Source: Acidovorax delafieldii (GTDB taxonomy: Bacteria > Pseudomonadota > Gammaproteobacteria > Burkholderiales > Burkholderiaceae_C). Taken from it: a stretch of 64,000 nt of DNA. Shown in pieces: positions 53,710 through 62,111 of this stretch. Positions within the stretch are counted from its first letter, which is position 1. Every line of letters begins with the position of its first letter. The notes under the pieces are model-generated. The model made no database searches, was not told the DNA's origin, and worked only from the letters and a program-made list of their open reading frames with translations. Both the position numbers and the translations under genes were made by a program. Location of the stretch: assembly GCF_007993815.1 (NCBI RefSeq), contig NZ_VJWE01000011.1, positions 806,001 to 870,000 of the forward strand, given 5' to 3'.

Positions 53710-54504
53710 TCAGTAGGTGTCCGACACCCGCACCGCACCTGGCTGGGGCTGTGGCTGCGCATAGGGGTCTGCCGCCCGGGCCGAGCCGCCCTGATCCACG
53801 CGGAAGCCCTTGCCCTGCAGTACCACGGGCGTGCCCACTGCCGTGGGTTCTGCGCGCTGGAAGTGGCGCAGCGAGCCGTCTTCCATGCGCACCGCCACCT
53901 GGTACACCGTGTGGGTGCGGGTGCGCTCCTCGACCTTGTGGCCCACATAACCACCGCCCACGGCACCTAGCACGGTGGCAGCGGTGCGGCCGCTGCCCTT
54001 GCCGATCTGGTTGCCCACCACGGCGCCCAGCACACCGCCGGCCACGGCGCCCACGCCCGTGGCGGGGGCAGCTTGTTGAACCGCCTGCACCGATTCGACA
54101 CGGCCGCAGCTGCGGCACACGGGGGCTGCCGCACGCACAGGCTGGGCAGCGCCCCCGGGGGCCATGCCACCCGCCATGTCACCGGACCGGCCTGCGCTGC
54201 CGCCGGACTGCGGACGGTAGTTTGCTCCGCTATTCATAGCATTCTGGGCGGGTACAACCGGCGCTTGGGCTCGTTTTTCTTCAATGATTTCGGATTCGGG
54301 CGTGCGGGGGGCCGCCGCCAGGGTGGCGGGGGCTGTCGCATCGGCTGCTGCCGAGGGCGTACGGTTTTGCATCACCAGGGTGGCGCCCAAGGCCAGCACG
54401 CTCACGCCCAGCGCGCCAATGGCCGCCCACATCCATTTCAGGGCTGGTCCGGCGGGGGCTGCTGCGGGTACGGGCGAGGCAGGAGAAGAAACAGTCAGGT
54501 TCAT
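53710..54504 (-). CDS. Glycine-zipper 2TM domain envelope protein
   Basis: 264 aa. A membrane segment at about 25-45 (WMWAAIGALGVSVLALGATL) anchors it. A CRSCG pair is followed by the glycine-zipper region (VGAVAGGVLGAVVGNQIGKG, TVLGAVGGGYVGHKVEE) and a C-terminal beta part (H-T-V-Y-Q-V-A-V-R-M-E-D-G-S). Such proteins are envelope proteins of unclear role. Start 54504 was chosen for AAGGA seven bases upstream; Met codons at 54510 and 54522 are alternatives. Confidence 0.8.
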   Translation of the reverse strand: MNLTVSSPASPVPAAAPAGPALKWMWAAIGALGVSVLALGATLVMQNRTPSAAADATAPATLAAAPRTPESEIIEEKRAQAPVVPAQNAMNSGANYRPQSGGSAGRSGDMAGGMAPGGAAQPVRAAAPVCRSCGRVESVQAVQQAAPATGVGAVAGGVLGAVVGNQIGKGSGRTAATVLGAVGGGYVGHKVEERTRTHTVYQVAVRMEDGSLRHFQRAEPTAVGTPVVLQGKGFRVDQGGSARAADPYAQPQPQPGAVRVSDTY

Positions 54505-54820
54505 GGTCATGTCCTTGTTCATGTCGGAGAAATCCGCACAGGGCGGCAGGTAGATGTGCGCTGCACGCCCGCTACGGAATGGGGCCGTGGTGTTTCAACG
54601 GCCTGGATGGTGCAAAGGTACACAGCGGGGGGCGCTGCGGTGTGGCCGGTTTGTAAGCGGCAGTAAGCAGCGGTAAACCAGCTTGGCCAGCACTTGCGGC
54701 GCCAGGCCCCGCATATAGGCCCTGCCCGCACGGCCCGGCAGCGCAACGGGCACCATCGCAGCGGCCCGAACGATCCGGGCGCCGCGCTGGCCCCAGCTTG
54801 TTGTGCGCTGTTGCCAACAT
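54505..54820. other. Gene-free stretch
   Basis: Between the glycine-zipper start and the YihY stop. The open frames here are GC-driven and lack family resemblance; I see no convincing gene, RNA or repeat. Confidence 0.4.
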
Positions 54821-55819
54821 TTACAGCTCCTGCACCCGCGCGCGGGCCGCAGCCGTCCATCGGGCCCAGCCCACCGGCCGGCGTGGCCCGGGGTGCAAGG
54901 CCTGCTCCAGCGCCTGCGCACAGCTGGCAGAAAACAGCAGGATGGCCGATGAAAAATAGATCCACATGAGCAGCACCACCAGCGAGCCCGCCGCACCATA
55001 GGCCGACACCACGGCTGCTGTGGACAGGTACCACGCCAGCAGCTGCTTGCCCACCGTGAACAGCGTGGCCCCCACCACAGCGCCCATCACCAGGTAGCGC
55101 AGCGATGGCTTGGGGCCCGCGCCGATGCGCATGAGCCCCACAAACAGGGCCACCGCAAACCCGAAGGCAATGGCTTCGTTGACGACCTGCAGCAACGGTG
55201 CCAGGGGCGCCAAGGTGGGCAGGTGTGCCACGGTCAGCCGCTCTCCCGCCCAGCCCGCCAACAGGTGGATCAGCGTGGACAGCGCCAGCGACACCATGAG
55301 CAAAAAGCCCAGCGCCAGCACATAGGCCAGCCCCCGCAGCCGCAGCGACGCCATGCGCCACCACGCGGCCCGCTGGGGCGGGGTGTAGCCATCCCGGCGC
55401 CACAGCCGCTCCAGCGCCGACTGCAACTCCACAAACACGCCGGTGGCGCCCGAGACCAGCACCACAAACCCGATGGCCGATGCCAGTCGCCCCTCGGACG
55501 GGGCCTGGGCGCTGGCCATGGCCTGGCGCACCACATCGGCCACCTGCTGGCCCATCACCGACTGCACCTGGGCGACCAGGCTGCTCTCCAGGTAGCTGCG
55601 GTCCACCCACCAGCCCAGCACGCCCACCAACAGCAGCAGCAGGGGCGCCAGGCTGAGCATGCCGTAGAACGACATGGCCGCGCTCATGCGCAGCCCATCG
55701 GCGTCCAGCCACATCTGCGCGGCGCGCCAGAACGGCTGCACCAGGCGCCACAGGGGCAACAGGGGCTGGGCGATGCGGGCAAGCGAAGTCGCCATCAGGG
55801 ACGGAGGGGGCGCGGTCAT
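54821..55819 (-). CDS. YihY/BrkB-family inner-membrane protein
   Basis: 332 aa with about six membrane helices. Family features: D-A-D-G-L-R-M-S-A-A-M-S-F-Y-G, the SLAPLLLLLVGVLGWW helix, G-F-V-V-L-V-S-G-A-T-G-V-F-V-E-L-Q, ALERLWRR and AYGAAGSLVVLLMWIYFSS. The function of this family is not established, though it was once called ribonuclease BN. The C-terminus is basic. Start 55819 fits the family better than the longer frame. Confidence 0.88.
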   Translation of the reverse strand: MTAPPPSLMATSLARIAQPLLPLWRLVQPFWRAAQMWLDADGLRMSAAMSFYGMLSLAPLLLLLVGVLGWWVDRSYLESSLVAQVQSVMGQQVADVVRQAMASAQAPSEGRLASAIGFVVLVSGATGVFVELQSALERLWRRDGYTPPQRAAWWRMASLRLRGLAYVLALGFLLMVSLALSTLIHLLAGWAGERLTVAHLPTLAPLAPLLQVVNEAIAFGFAVALFVGLMRIGAGPKPSLRYLVMGAVVGATLFTVGKQLLAWYLSTAAVVSAYGAAGSLVVLLMWIYFSSAILLFSASCAQALEQALHPGPRRPVGWARWTAAARARVQEL

Positions 55820-56122
55820 CCCCGCGAGCGTAAGGCCTGGCGGCGGCCCCATCCATCCGCCACAGCCGCGAGGCGGGGTAGGCGCTGTCCCACACGCACC
55901 GTGCCGGATGCATCGCACAGAGTTTCAAAGGTGACAGCACCGGTTTTACACGGTGCCTGGGCAGGGCTAGCATGGGTCGCTGTCGGTTGACTCGACCGCC
56001 ATTGACACAGCGGCCACCGCCGCCCCAGCCTCACCTCCTCCCCCCCCTGCGGGCCACAAGCCGTCGGGCCGGTCTTGGCATTCATTCACCTTCACCCCTC
56101 TCTGCACGAAAGCGTTTTTTCC
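55820..56122. other. Divergent intergenic region
   Basis: Between YihY and the SDR gene. The only pattern I see is GCACCG (55937-55942) with CGGTGC (55951-55956), an 8-base-spaced palindrome that could be an operator. Confidence 0.35.
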
Positions 56123-56896
56123 ATGAGCGTCAAGCAACTCTTCGATCTCACCGGCCAGGTCGCCCTGGTCACCGGCGGCTCGCGCGGCCTGGGCCTGCAG
56201 ATGGCCGAGGCCCTGGGCGAAATGGGCGCCAAACTCGCCATCACCGCGCGCAAGGCCGATGAGCTGGCCGAGGCCAAGAAGCACCTGGAAGGCATGGGCT
56301 ACGAGGTGCTGACCGTGGTGAACGACCTGCAAAAGACCGAGGACATCCCCGGCCTGGTGGACCAGGTGGTCGAGCGCTTTGGCACCATCGACATCCTGGT
56401 CAACAACGCCGGCGCCACCTGGGGTGCCAAGGCCGAGGACTACCCAGACGCCGCCTGGCACAAGGTGATGGACCTGAACGTGAGCGCGCCGTTCTTCCTG
56501 TCGCGCGAAGTGGGCAAGCGCTGCATGATCCCGCGCGGCAAGGGCTCGATCATCGTCACGGCCTCGGTGGCCGCGCTCAAGGGCACGCCCCCGGGCATGA
56601 ACACCATTGCCTACAACACCTCCAAGGCCGCCGCGCTGCACTTTGCGCGCACGCTGGCGTCCGAATGGGGGCACTACGGCGTTCGCGTCAATGCGATCTG
56701 CCCCGGCTTCTTCCCGAGCAAGATGGCCAGCGGCCTGATTGAAAAGCTGGGCCCTGCGATGATCGAGCGCACGCCCCTGCGCCGCATTGGCGGCGAAGAG
56801 GACCTCAAGGGCGCGGTGGTGTTCCTGGCGTCCAATGCCTCGCGGCACATCACGGGTGAAAGCATCGTGGTGGACGGTGGCGCCAGTTTGATTTGA
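56123..56896 (+). CDS. SDR-family oxidoreductase
   Basis: 257 aa. Cofactor site TGGSRGLGLQMAE, NNAGATWG, Ser in VTASVAALKGT, catalytic Y-N-T-S-K and C-terminal HITGESIVVDGGASL. It resembles gluconate 5-dehydrogenase and 3-oxoacyl reductase-like SDRs; an Arg after the Gly-rich loop favours NADP. A CoA ligase gene follows after 135 bp containing a palindromic repeat, so a role in acyl-CoA metabolism is possible. Substrate unknown. Confidence 0.88.
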   Translation: MSVKQLFDLTGQVALVTGGSRGLGLQMAEALGEMGAKLAITARKADELAEAKKHLEGMGYEVLTVVNDLQKTEDIPGLVDQVVERFGTIDILVNNAGATWGAKAEDYPDAAWHKVMDLNVSAPFFLSREVGKRCMIPRGKGSIIVTASVAALKGTPPGMNTIAYNTSKAAALHFARTLASEWGHYGVRVNAICPGFFPSKMASGLIEKLGPAMIERTPLRRIGGEEDLKGAVVFLASNASRHITGESIVVDGGASLI

Positions 56897-56983
56897 GACA
56901 CCCCCCTAAGCCGCTGCGCGGCTTCCCCCCGCTCTCGCTGCGCTGCGCTTGCTTGGCGTCCCGCGCCTGGGCCGCGCCAGTTG
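56897..56983 (+). repeat. Dispersed repeat family B, copy 1
   Basis: Starts directly after the SDR stop codon: GACACCCCCCT, hairpin AAGCCGC-tgc-GCGGCTT, CCCCCCGCTCTCG, later CTTGCTTGGCGTC and GCGCCAGTT. Homologous to 59984-60105. The hairpin may terminate transcription. Confidence 0.75.
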
Positions 56984-57031
56984 CATCGCGCTATGCCCGA
57001 ATCCGACCCACTGAGAAGATAGGCCCACCCC

Positions 57032-58723
57032 ATGTCCGACCGCCACCTCGCCCATTGGCCGCCCGGCCTGTCGCGCCACCTCACGCTGCCGCAGACCCAT
57101 CTGTTCCACAACGCCGAGGTGTCGGCCGCGCGTTACCCGGACAAGCCTTTTCTGGTGTTCTACGACACGCTGGTGACCTTCCGGCAGTTCCAGCAGCAGG
57201 CGGAGCACATTGCGGGCTTCTTGCAGCAGGTGTGTGGCGTGAAGGCGGGCGACCGCGTGCTGCTGTACATGCAGAACAGCCCGCAGTGGATCCTGGCGTT
57301 CTACGGCATCCTGCGCGCCAACGCGGTGGTGGTGCCGGTGAACCCCATGAACCGCACCGACGAGCTGCGCCACTATGTGCACGACAGCGGTGCCACCGTG
57401 GCCTTTGTGCCGCAGGACCTGCATGCGCAGGCCCAGCCGTTGGTGGATGTGGCGGGGGGCGAAGGCAAGCTGAAGCACCTCATCGTGGCCGCCTACAGCG
57501 ACTACCTGCAGGTGCCCACCGACCTGCAGGTACCCGCGTTCGTCTCCGCTTCGCGCCAGACCATTGATGCGCCGGGCGTCACGCTGTGGAGCGACATGCT
57601 GGCGCAGCAGCACACCCCGGGCCCCATCACCACCGGGCCCGACGACCTGTGCGTGATGCCCTACACCTCGGGCACCACGGGCCACCCCAAGGGCTGCATG
57701 CACACGCACCGCAGCGCCATGAGCACACTGGTGGGCGGCGTGCAGTGGTTTGCGCGCACGCAGGATTCAACCTACCTCGCGGTGCTGCCGCTGTTCCACG
57801 TCACCGGCCTGTCGGGCAGCATGAACGGGCCGCTGTTTGTGGGCGCCACCGTGGTCGTGCTGCCGCGCTGGGACCGTGACGCGGCCGCCCAGCTCATCCA
57901 GCGCTACCGAGTCACCATCTGGCAGGCCATCTCGACCATGGTGGTGGACTTTCTGGCCAATCCGCGCATTGCCGACTACGACATCAGCAGCATCCAGGCC
58001 ATACGCGGCGGCGGCGCGGCCATGCCCAAGGCCGTGGCGCAGCAGCTGAAGGACCTGACCGGACTGGACTACGTGGAGGGCTACGGCATGTCTGAAACCA
58101 TGGCCGCTACCCACATCAACCCGCCGCACCGCCCCAAGCCGCAGTGCCTGGGCATCCCGGTGTTTGACGTGGATGCGCGCGTGGTGGACCCGGCCACGTT
58201 CGCCGAACTGCCACCGGGCGAGATTGGCGAGATCGTGGTGCACGGCCCGCAGGTCATGCTGGGCTACTGGAACAACCCGCAGGCCACGGCCGACAGCTTT
58301 ATCACGCTGGACGGCAAGCGTTTTCTGCGCACGGGCGACCTGGCGCAGGTGGACGAGGACGGTTACTTCTTCATGGTGGACCGGCTCAAACGCATGATCA
58401 ACGCCTCGGGCTTCAAGGTCTGGCCCGCCGAGGTCGAGGCCATGATGTACGCCCACCCTGCGATCCAGGAGGTGTGCGTGATCGCCGCCCACGACGAGCG
58501 CCGGGGCGAGACGGTGAAGGCCCTGGTCGTGCTGCGCGACGCCTTCAAGGGCCAGGTGAGCGAGCAGTCCATCATCGACTGGAGCCACGAACACATGGCC
58601 GCCTACAAAAGCCCGCGCATCGTCCAGCTGGTGGACAGCCTGCCCAAGTCCGGCACGGGCAAGGTGCAATGGCGCGAGCTGCAAGAGCAGGAACGCAGCC
58701 GTGCCGCTGGCACGGCGTCCTGA
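57032..58723 (+). CDS. AMP-dependent acyl-CoA synthetase
   Basis: 563 aa. AMP-binding motif YTSGTTGHPKGCM, LPLFHVTGLSG, GYGMSETMAATH, then FLRTGDLAQVDEDGYFFMVD, RLKRMINASGFKVWPAEVE and the C-terminal catalytic Lys region PKSGTGKVQWREL. It activates a carboxylic acid, probably a fatty acid, to the CoA thioester. It follows the SDR gene in the same direction. Substrate not predictable from sequence alone. Confidence 0.92.
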   Translation: MSDRHLAHWPPGLSRHLTLPQTHLFHNAEVSAARYPDKPFLVFYDTLVTFRQFQQQAEHIAGFLQQVCGVKAGDRVLLYMQNSPQWILAFYGILRANAVVVPVNPMNRTDELRHYVHDSGATVAFVPQDLHAQAQPLVDVAGGEGKLKHLIVAAYSDYLQVPTDLQVPAFVSASRQTIDAPGVTLWSDMLAQQHTPGPITTGPDDLCVMPYTSGTTGHPKGCMHTHRSAMSTLVGGVQWFARTQDSTYLAVLPLFHVTGLSGSMNGPLFVGATVVVLPRWDRDAAAQLIQRYRVTIWQAISTMVVDFLANPRIADYDISSIQAIRGGGAAMPKAVAQQLKDLTGLDYVEGYGMSETMAATHINPPHRPKPQCLGIPVFDVDARVVDPATFAELPPGEIGEIVVHGPQVMLGYWNNPQATADSFITLDGKRFLRTGDLAQVDEDGYFFMVDRLKRMINASGFKVWPAEVEAMMYAHPAIQEVCVIAAHDERRGETVKALVVLRDAFKGQVSEQSIIDWSHEHMAAYKSPRIVQLVDSLPKSGTGKVQWRELQEQERSRAAGTAS

Positions 58724-58751
58724 GCCCCATTAACGGCCTACCCCATACGCT

Positions 58752-58812
58752 CTTTTTTTGATAGCTGCCAGCGCAATATGCACTAGCGCTACCGGCCCAA
58801 ATTGCCTCAAAA
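58752..58812 (+). repeat. Dispersed palindromic repeat family A
   Basis: TTTTTGATAGCTGCCAGCGC, a spacer, CACTAGCGCTACCGGCCCAA and TGCCTCAAA. The best-preserved copy in the window, used here as reference for the family. Confidence 0.75.
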
Positions 58813-58828
58813 CCCGCCTCCATCTGCC

Positions 58829-59983
58829 ATGAACCCCTCTGCCATCGCCCGCCTGCGCTCCGTGCTGCAAACCCATGTGGACCAGGGCCTGCTACCCGGT
58901 GCCGTGGCCCTGGTCCATCACCAGGGCCACACCGTGCTGCACACGGCGGTGGGCCACCAGCGCCCGCCCAGCGCCGAGTCGGCGGTGCCCGCGATGGCGC
59001 CCGACACGGTGTTCCGCATCTACTCCATGACCAAGCCCATCGCCTCGCTGGTGGCGATGATGCTCATGGAAGAAGGCCGCCTGCTGCTGTCGCACCCCGT
59101 GTCGCACTACCTGCCCGCGTTTGCTGGCCAGCGCGTGTACGACGAAACCACCGGCACCACCGCCCCCGTGCAGCGCGAGGCCACGGTGCACGACCTGCTG
59201 CGCCACACCGCCGGCCTGAGCTACGCGTGGGAGGCTGGTACGGTGCCCGACGCCTACCGCGCCGCCCGCGTCGGCTCGCGCCGCCATAGCAATGCGGATC
59301 TGGTCGCGGCGCTGGGCCCCCTGCCCCTGGTCCACCAGCCCGGCACCCGCTGGGAATACAGCCGCGCCACCGACGTGCTGGGCGCGGTGCTGGAGGTGAT
59401 TGAGGGCGAAAGCCTGGGCGCCATCCTGCAGCGCCGCGTGTTTGGCCCGCTGGGCATGCACGACACGGGCTTTTCGGTGCCTCCCGCGCAGCAGCACCGC
59501 TTGGCCGAGGCCTTTGAGCGCGACCCGCAGACCGGCATCGGCATGCCACTGATCGACGTGACCGCGCCGCCCGTGTTCGAATCGGCCGGTGGCGGGCTGG
59601 TGTCCACCGCCAGCGACTACGCGCGCTTCTTGCAGCTCATGCTGGGCCGGGGCACCGCCCCCGGGCCCGATTGCCCGGTGCGCTTGCTGGGCCGCGCCAC
59701 GGTGGACTTCATGACCGCCGACCACCTGGGCGCCCTGCCCGTGGCGGGTGACATCCTGCCCACCGGCTACGGCTTTGGCCTGGGCGTGGCCGTGCGCACC
59801 GCCACCGGCCAGGCCACGCGCCCCGGATCGGCCGGGCACTACAGCTGGAGCGGCCTGGGCGGCACCTTCTTTTTTGTGGACCCCGCGGAAGACCTGTTCG
59901 CCATCCTGCTCACGCAGGCGCCCGGCCAGCTGCGGTACCTGTGCGAGCTGTACCCGGCGCTGGTGTATGCCGCTCTTCAATAA
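58829..59983 (+). CDS. Serine hydrolase of the beta-lactamase/penicillin-binding (class C) family
   Basis: 384 aa. Catalytic SxxK in RIYSMTKPIASL, Y-S-x-A-T in WEYSRATDVLGAVLE, and G-H-Y-S-W-S-G-L-G-G near the C-terminus. LVSTASDYARFLQLML is typical of the esterase-like members (EstB type). No signal peptide is seen, so it is probably a cytoplasmic esterase rather than an antibiotic beta-lactamase. Start 58829 lies just after a family A repeat; no strong ribosome site is visible. Confidence 0.88.
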   Translation: MNPSAIARLRSVLQTHVDQGLLPGAVALVHHQGHTVLHTAVGHQRPPSAESAVPAMAPDTVFRIYSMTKPIASLVAMMLMEEGRLLLSHPVSHYLPAFAGQRVYDETTGTTAPVQREATVHDLLRHTAGLSYAWEAGTVPDAYRAARVGSRRHSNADLVAALGPLPLVHQPGTRWEYSRATDVLGAVLEVIEGESLGAILQRRVFGPLGMHDTGFSVPPAQQHRLAEAFERDPQTGIGMPLIDVTAPPVFESAGGGLVSTASDYARFLQLMLGRGTAPGPDCPVRLLGRATVDFMTADHLGALPVAGDILPTGYGFGLGVAVRTATGQATRPGSAGHYSWSGLGGTFFFVDPAEDLFAILLTQAPGQLRYLCELYPALVYAALQ

Positions 59984-60105
59984 GACACCCCCCTGAGGAG
60001 CTTTGCTCCTTCACCCCCGCTCTCGCGCTGCGCGCGGGCATGGGGACAACGCCCTCGCTGCGGGGCGGCCCTTGCTCGGCGTCTCTGGCGGGGGGAGCGC
60101 CAGTT
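59984..60105 (+). repeat. Dispersed repeat family B, copy 2
   Basis: Starts directly after the serine hydrolase stop codon: GACACCCCCCT, hairpin AGGAGC-ttt-GCTCCT, CACCCCCGCTCTCG, later CTTGCTCGGCGTC and GCGCCAGTT. The stem differs from copy 1 but is still paired. The remaining 116 bp to the next gene show nothing else. Confidence 0.75.
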
Positions 60106-60221
60106 CCAACCGCTGCGCATGGCAACAGAGGTCCCGGCTTACACTCGGCGTCCAGTCACGGCACGCAGTGGCCTCCCATACCCGCTGGCAAACCCGTCCC
60201 CCAGATCTCTTTCTTGAACCT

Positions 60222-60764
60222 ATGCAGATTCGCTGCGCACTGGTCGGCATGCCCGGCTCGGGAAAATCCACCGTTGGCCGGCAACTGGCCCACCGGGCGG
60301 GTGTGCCCTTCATCGACCTGGACCACCGGCTGGAACAGACCCTGGGCACCACCATCCGCAGCTTCTTCGAGGCCGAAGGCGAAGCCCGCTTTCGCGACAT
60401 CGAATCCCAGGTGCTGGCCGACGTGGCCCAGCAGCCCGGCGGCATGGTGCTGTCCACCGGCGGCGGCGCCGTGCTGCGCCCCGAGAACCGCGAGGTGCTG
60501 CGCCAGTTCGGCAACGTGCTGTACCTGCGCGCCTCGCCCGAAGAAATCTTCAAGCGCGTCAAACACGACAAGACCCGCCCCCTGCTGCAAGGCGGCAACC
60601 CCATGGACAAGCTGCGCGACCTCTACGCCCAGCGCGATCACCTGTACCGCGAGACCGCCCACTACGTGATCGAAACCGGGCGGCCTTCGGTGCACACGCT
60701 GGTCAACATGGTGATGATGCAGTTGGAGATGGCGGAGAGTGCGGGTGGGACGGGGTCGCGCTGA
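60222..60764 (+). CDS. aroK: Shikimate kinase
   Basis: 180 aa. Walker A GMPGSGKSTVG, shikimate-binding D-L-D-H-R-L-E and F-F-E-A-E-G-E-A-R-F-R, G-G-G-A-V-L-R, and lid R-P-L-L-Q. It phosphorylates shikimate in the aromatic amino acid pathway. The usual downstream aroB is absent here, so either the locus is rearranged or this is a second copy. A longer frame upstream runs through repeat DNA and is not used. Confidence 0.93.
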   Translation: MQIRCALVGMPGSGKSTVGRQLAHRAGVPFIDLDHRLEQTLGTTIRSFFEAEGEARFRDIESQVLADVAQQPGGMVLSTGGGAVLRPENREVLRQFGNVLYLRASPEEIFKRVKHDKTRPLLQGGNPMDKLRDLYAQRDHLYRETAHYVIETGRPSVHTLVNMVMMQLEMAESAGGTGSR

Positions 60765-60816
60765 AGGGCAAGACAATTTGCGGCTCCAAGCACGGTTAAA
60801 GGCCTATCGGTTCAGA

Positions 60817-60853
60817 CAACCAACGGCAGACAACGGCCAAGAGCCGTCGGTTG
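60817..60853. repeat. Inverted repeat in the aroK-TPR gene gap
   Basis: CAACCAACGGC (60817-60827) and GCCGTCGGTTG (60843-60853), 10 of 11 bases pairing, loop of 15. It lies between two convergent genes; no T-run follows. Confidence 0.5.
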
Positions 60854-60887
60854 CATCACGGATAAGCATTCACTCAGCAATTGATGC

Positions 60888-61313
60888 TCAGGGGGCCGGC
60901 GCCGCACGGCGTAGCTCTTCGCGAAGCAGCTCAAACTGGCGCACGTAGTAGGAGCGTGGAAGCTCTTGCTGAATGTCAAAGGCCGGTGAATTTAGACGTT
61001 GCTCAGCTTCTTGAAGCACGCTCTCAACTAAATTTGGCGCTGCAAATGCCTTGATCAAACTCTGTGCATAGAAGAGCAGTGGTTGCGGACTAAACGGATC
61101 AAGCAAAGCCGCTTCTCGGTACAGCTGGTGTGCTTTGTCAGGGTAACCAGCACGAGCCTCCACTTCGCCAAGGTTGTGTAGCAGGAACCCCAAAGATTCG
61201 TTGTCGCCTGCATCTCGCGATTGAGCGATGAGCTTCTCAAAGCCTACTCTGGCAGCAGCGTAATCGTTGGCTGTTGCTGCGAAGACAGCCGCGCGGTAAT
61301 CGGGGTTGTTCAT
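60888..61313 (-). CDS. Small TPR-like protein
   Basis: 141 aa. Helical, with TPR-like features: YAAARVGFEKLIAQSRDAG, SLGFLLHNLGEVEARAGYPD, K-A-H-Q-L-Y-R-E-A-A-L-L-D-P. No signal peptide or membrane segment. Likely a protein-protein interaction module of unknown partner. Base composition is clearly less GC-rich than the neighbours, suggesting transfer. Start 61313 (MNNPDYRAAV) is chosen over a longer non-family-like reading. Confidence 0.75.
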   Translation of the reverse strand: MNNPDYRAAVFAATANDYAAARVGFEKLIAQSRDAGDNESLGFLLHNLGEVEARAGYPDKAHQLYREAALLDPFSPQPLLFYAQSLIKAFAAPNLVESVLQEAEQRLNSPAFDIQQELPRSYYVRQFELLREELRRAAPAP

Positions 61314-61520
61314 TGACGCATTTTTATAGTAACTCTCAGTTGCGGTTGATTTACAAGGCAACCTGAATCACAGACCGCTTTGGGGAACCAAAGCCCACCG
61401 TCGGCTTCGGGCCCATTCCATCCCAATCTCAAAGAGCTATTCGACACCGCACAAACTGCCAAAATCTCGGCTCCATCCCGCTCAGCCCGATCATCCTCCG
61501 GTTCCCAACAGGAGCACCCC

Positions 61521-62000
61521 ATGTCCCCCAAAACCACCCTCTGCCTCTGGTTCAACGGCACGGCACTGGAGGCGGCGACGTTCTACGCAGCCACCTTTCC
61601 CGACAGCGCCGTGGGGCGGGTGATGCATGCGCCCGGCGACTACCCCGCAGGCCAGCAGGGTGACGTACTGACGGTGGAGTTCACGGTGCTGGGCATCCCA
61701 TGCCTGGGGCTGAATGGCGGCCCGGCCTTCACGCACAGCGAGGCGTTTTCGTTCCAGATCGCGACGGACGATCAGGCTGAAACCGACCGGCTGTGGAACG
61801 CGATTGTGGGGAACGGCGGGCAGGAGAGCGCCTGCGGCTGGTGCAAGGACCGGTGGGGGCTGTCGTGGCAAATTACGCCACGGGTGCTGACGCAGGCCAT
61901 CAACGACCCGGACCGCGCGGCAGCCAAGCGGGCCTTTGAAGCGATGATGGGCATGCGCAAGATTGACGTGGCGGCAATTGAGGCGGCGTGGCGTGGGTGA
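61521..62000 (+). CDS. PhnB-like VOC protein (3-demethylubiquinone methyltransferase-type domain)
   Basis: 159 aa. PhnB hallmarks: LWFNGTALEAATFYAATFPD, SAVGRVMHAPGDYPAG, VEFTVLGIPCLGLNGGPAF, SEAFSFQIATDDQAE and CGWCKDRWGLSWQITPR. The fold is a glyoxalase-type dimer of unknown substrate. The first 47 codons of a longer frame were discarded; ACAGGAG precedes 61521. Confidence 0.88.
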   Translation: MSPKTTLCLWFNGTALEAATFYAATFPDSAVGRVMHAPGDYPAGQQGDVLTVEFTVLGIPCLGLNGGPAFTHSEAFSFQIATDDQAETDRLWNAIVGNGGQESACGWCKDRWGLSWQITPRVLTQAINDPDRAAAKRAFEAMMGMRKIDVAAIEAAWRG

Positions 62001-62051
62001 CGTGGGTGATGGCGGTGCCGCAGATTTTTCACTTGGTGTGGTGAATTTTTG

Positions 62052-62100
62052 ACTCAAAACCCTGTCTTGCGCCTGTCCAGCAATCTCTCTTAGCTATTTA
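62052..62100. repeat. Dispersed palindromic repeat family A (degenerate)
   Basis: CTCAAAACCCTG, TTGCGCCTG and, at the far end, TTAGCTATTTA: a partial, weak copy on the minus strand between convergent genes. Confidence 0.4.
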
Positions 62101-62111
62101 TTCAATAGCAC

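Noticed and set aside
58829-59983. Antibiotic-inactivating class C beta-lactamase
   Set aside because: The SxxK and YxA-type motifs fit, but there is no signal peptide and the sequence resembles EstB-type esterases.
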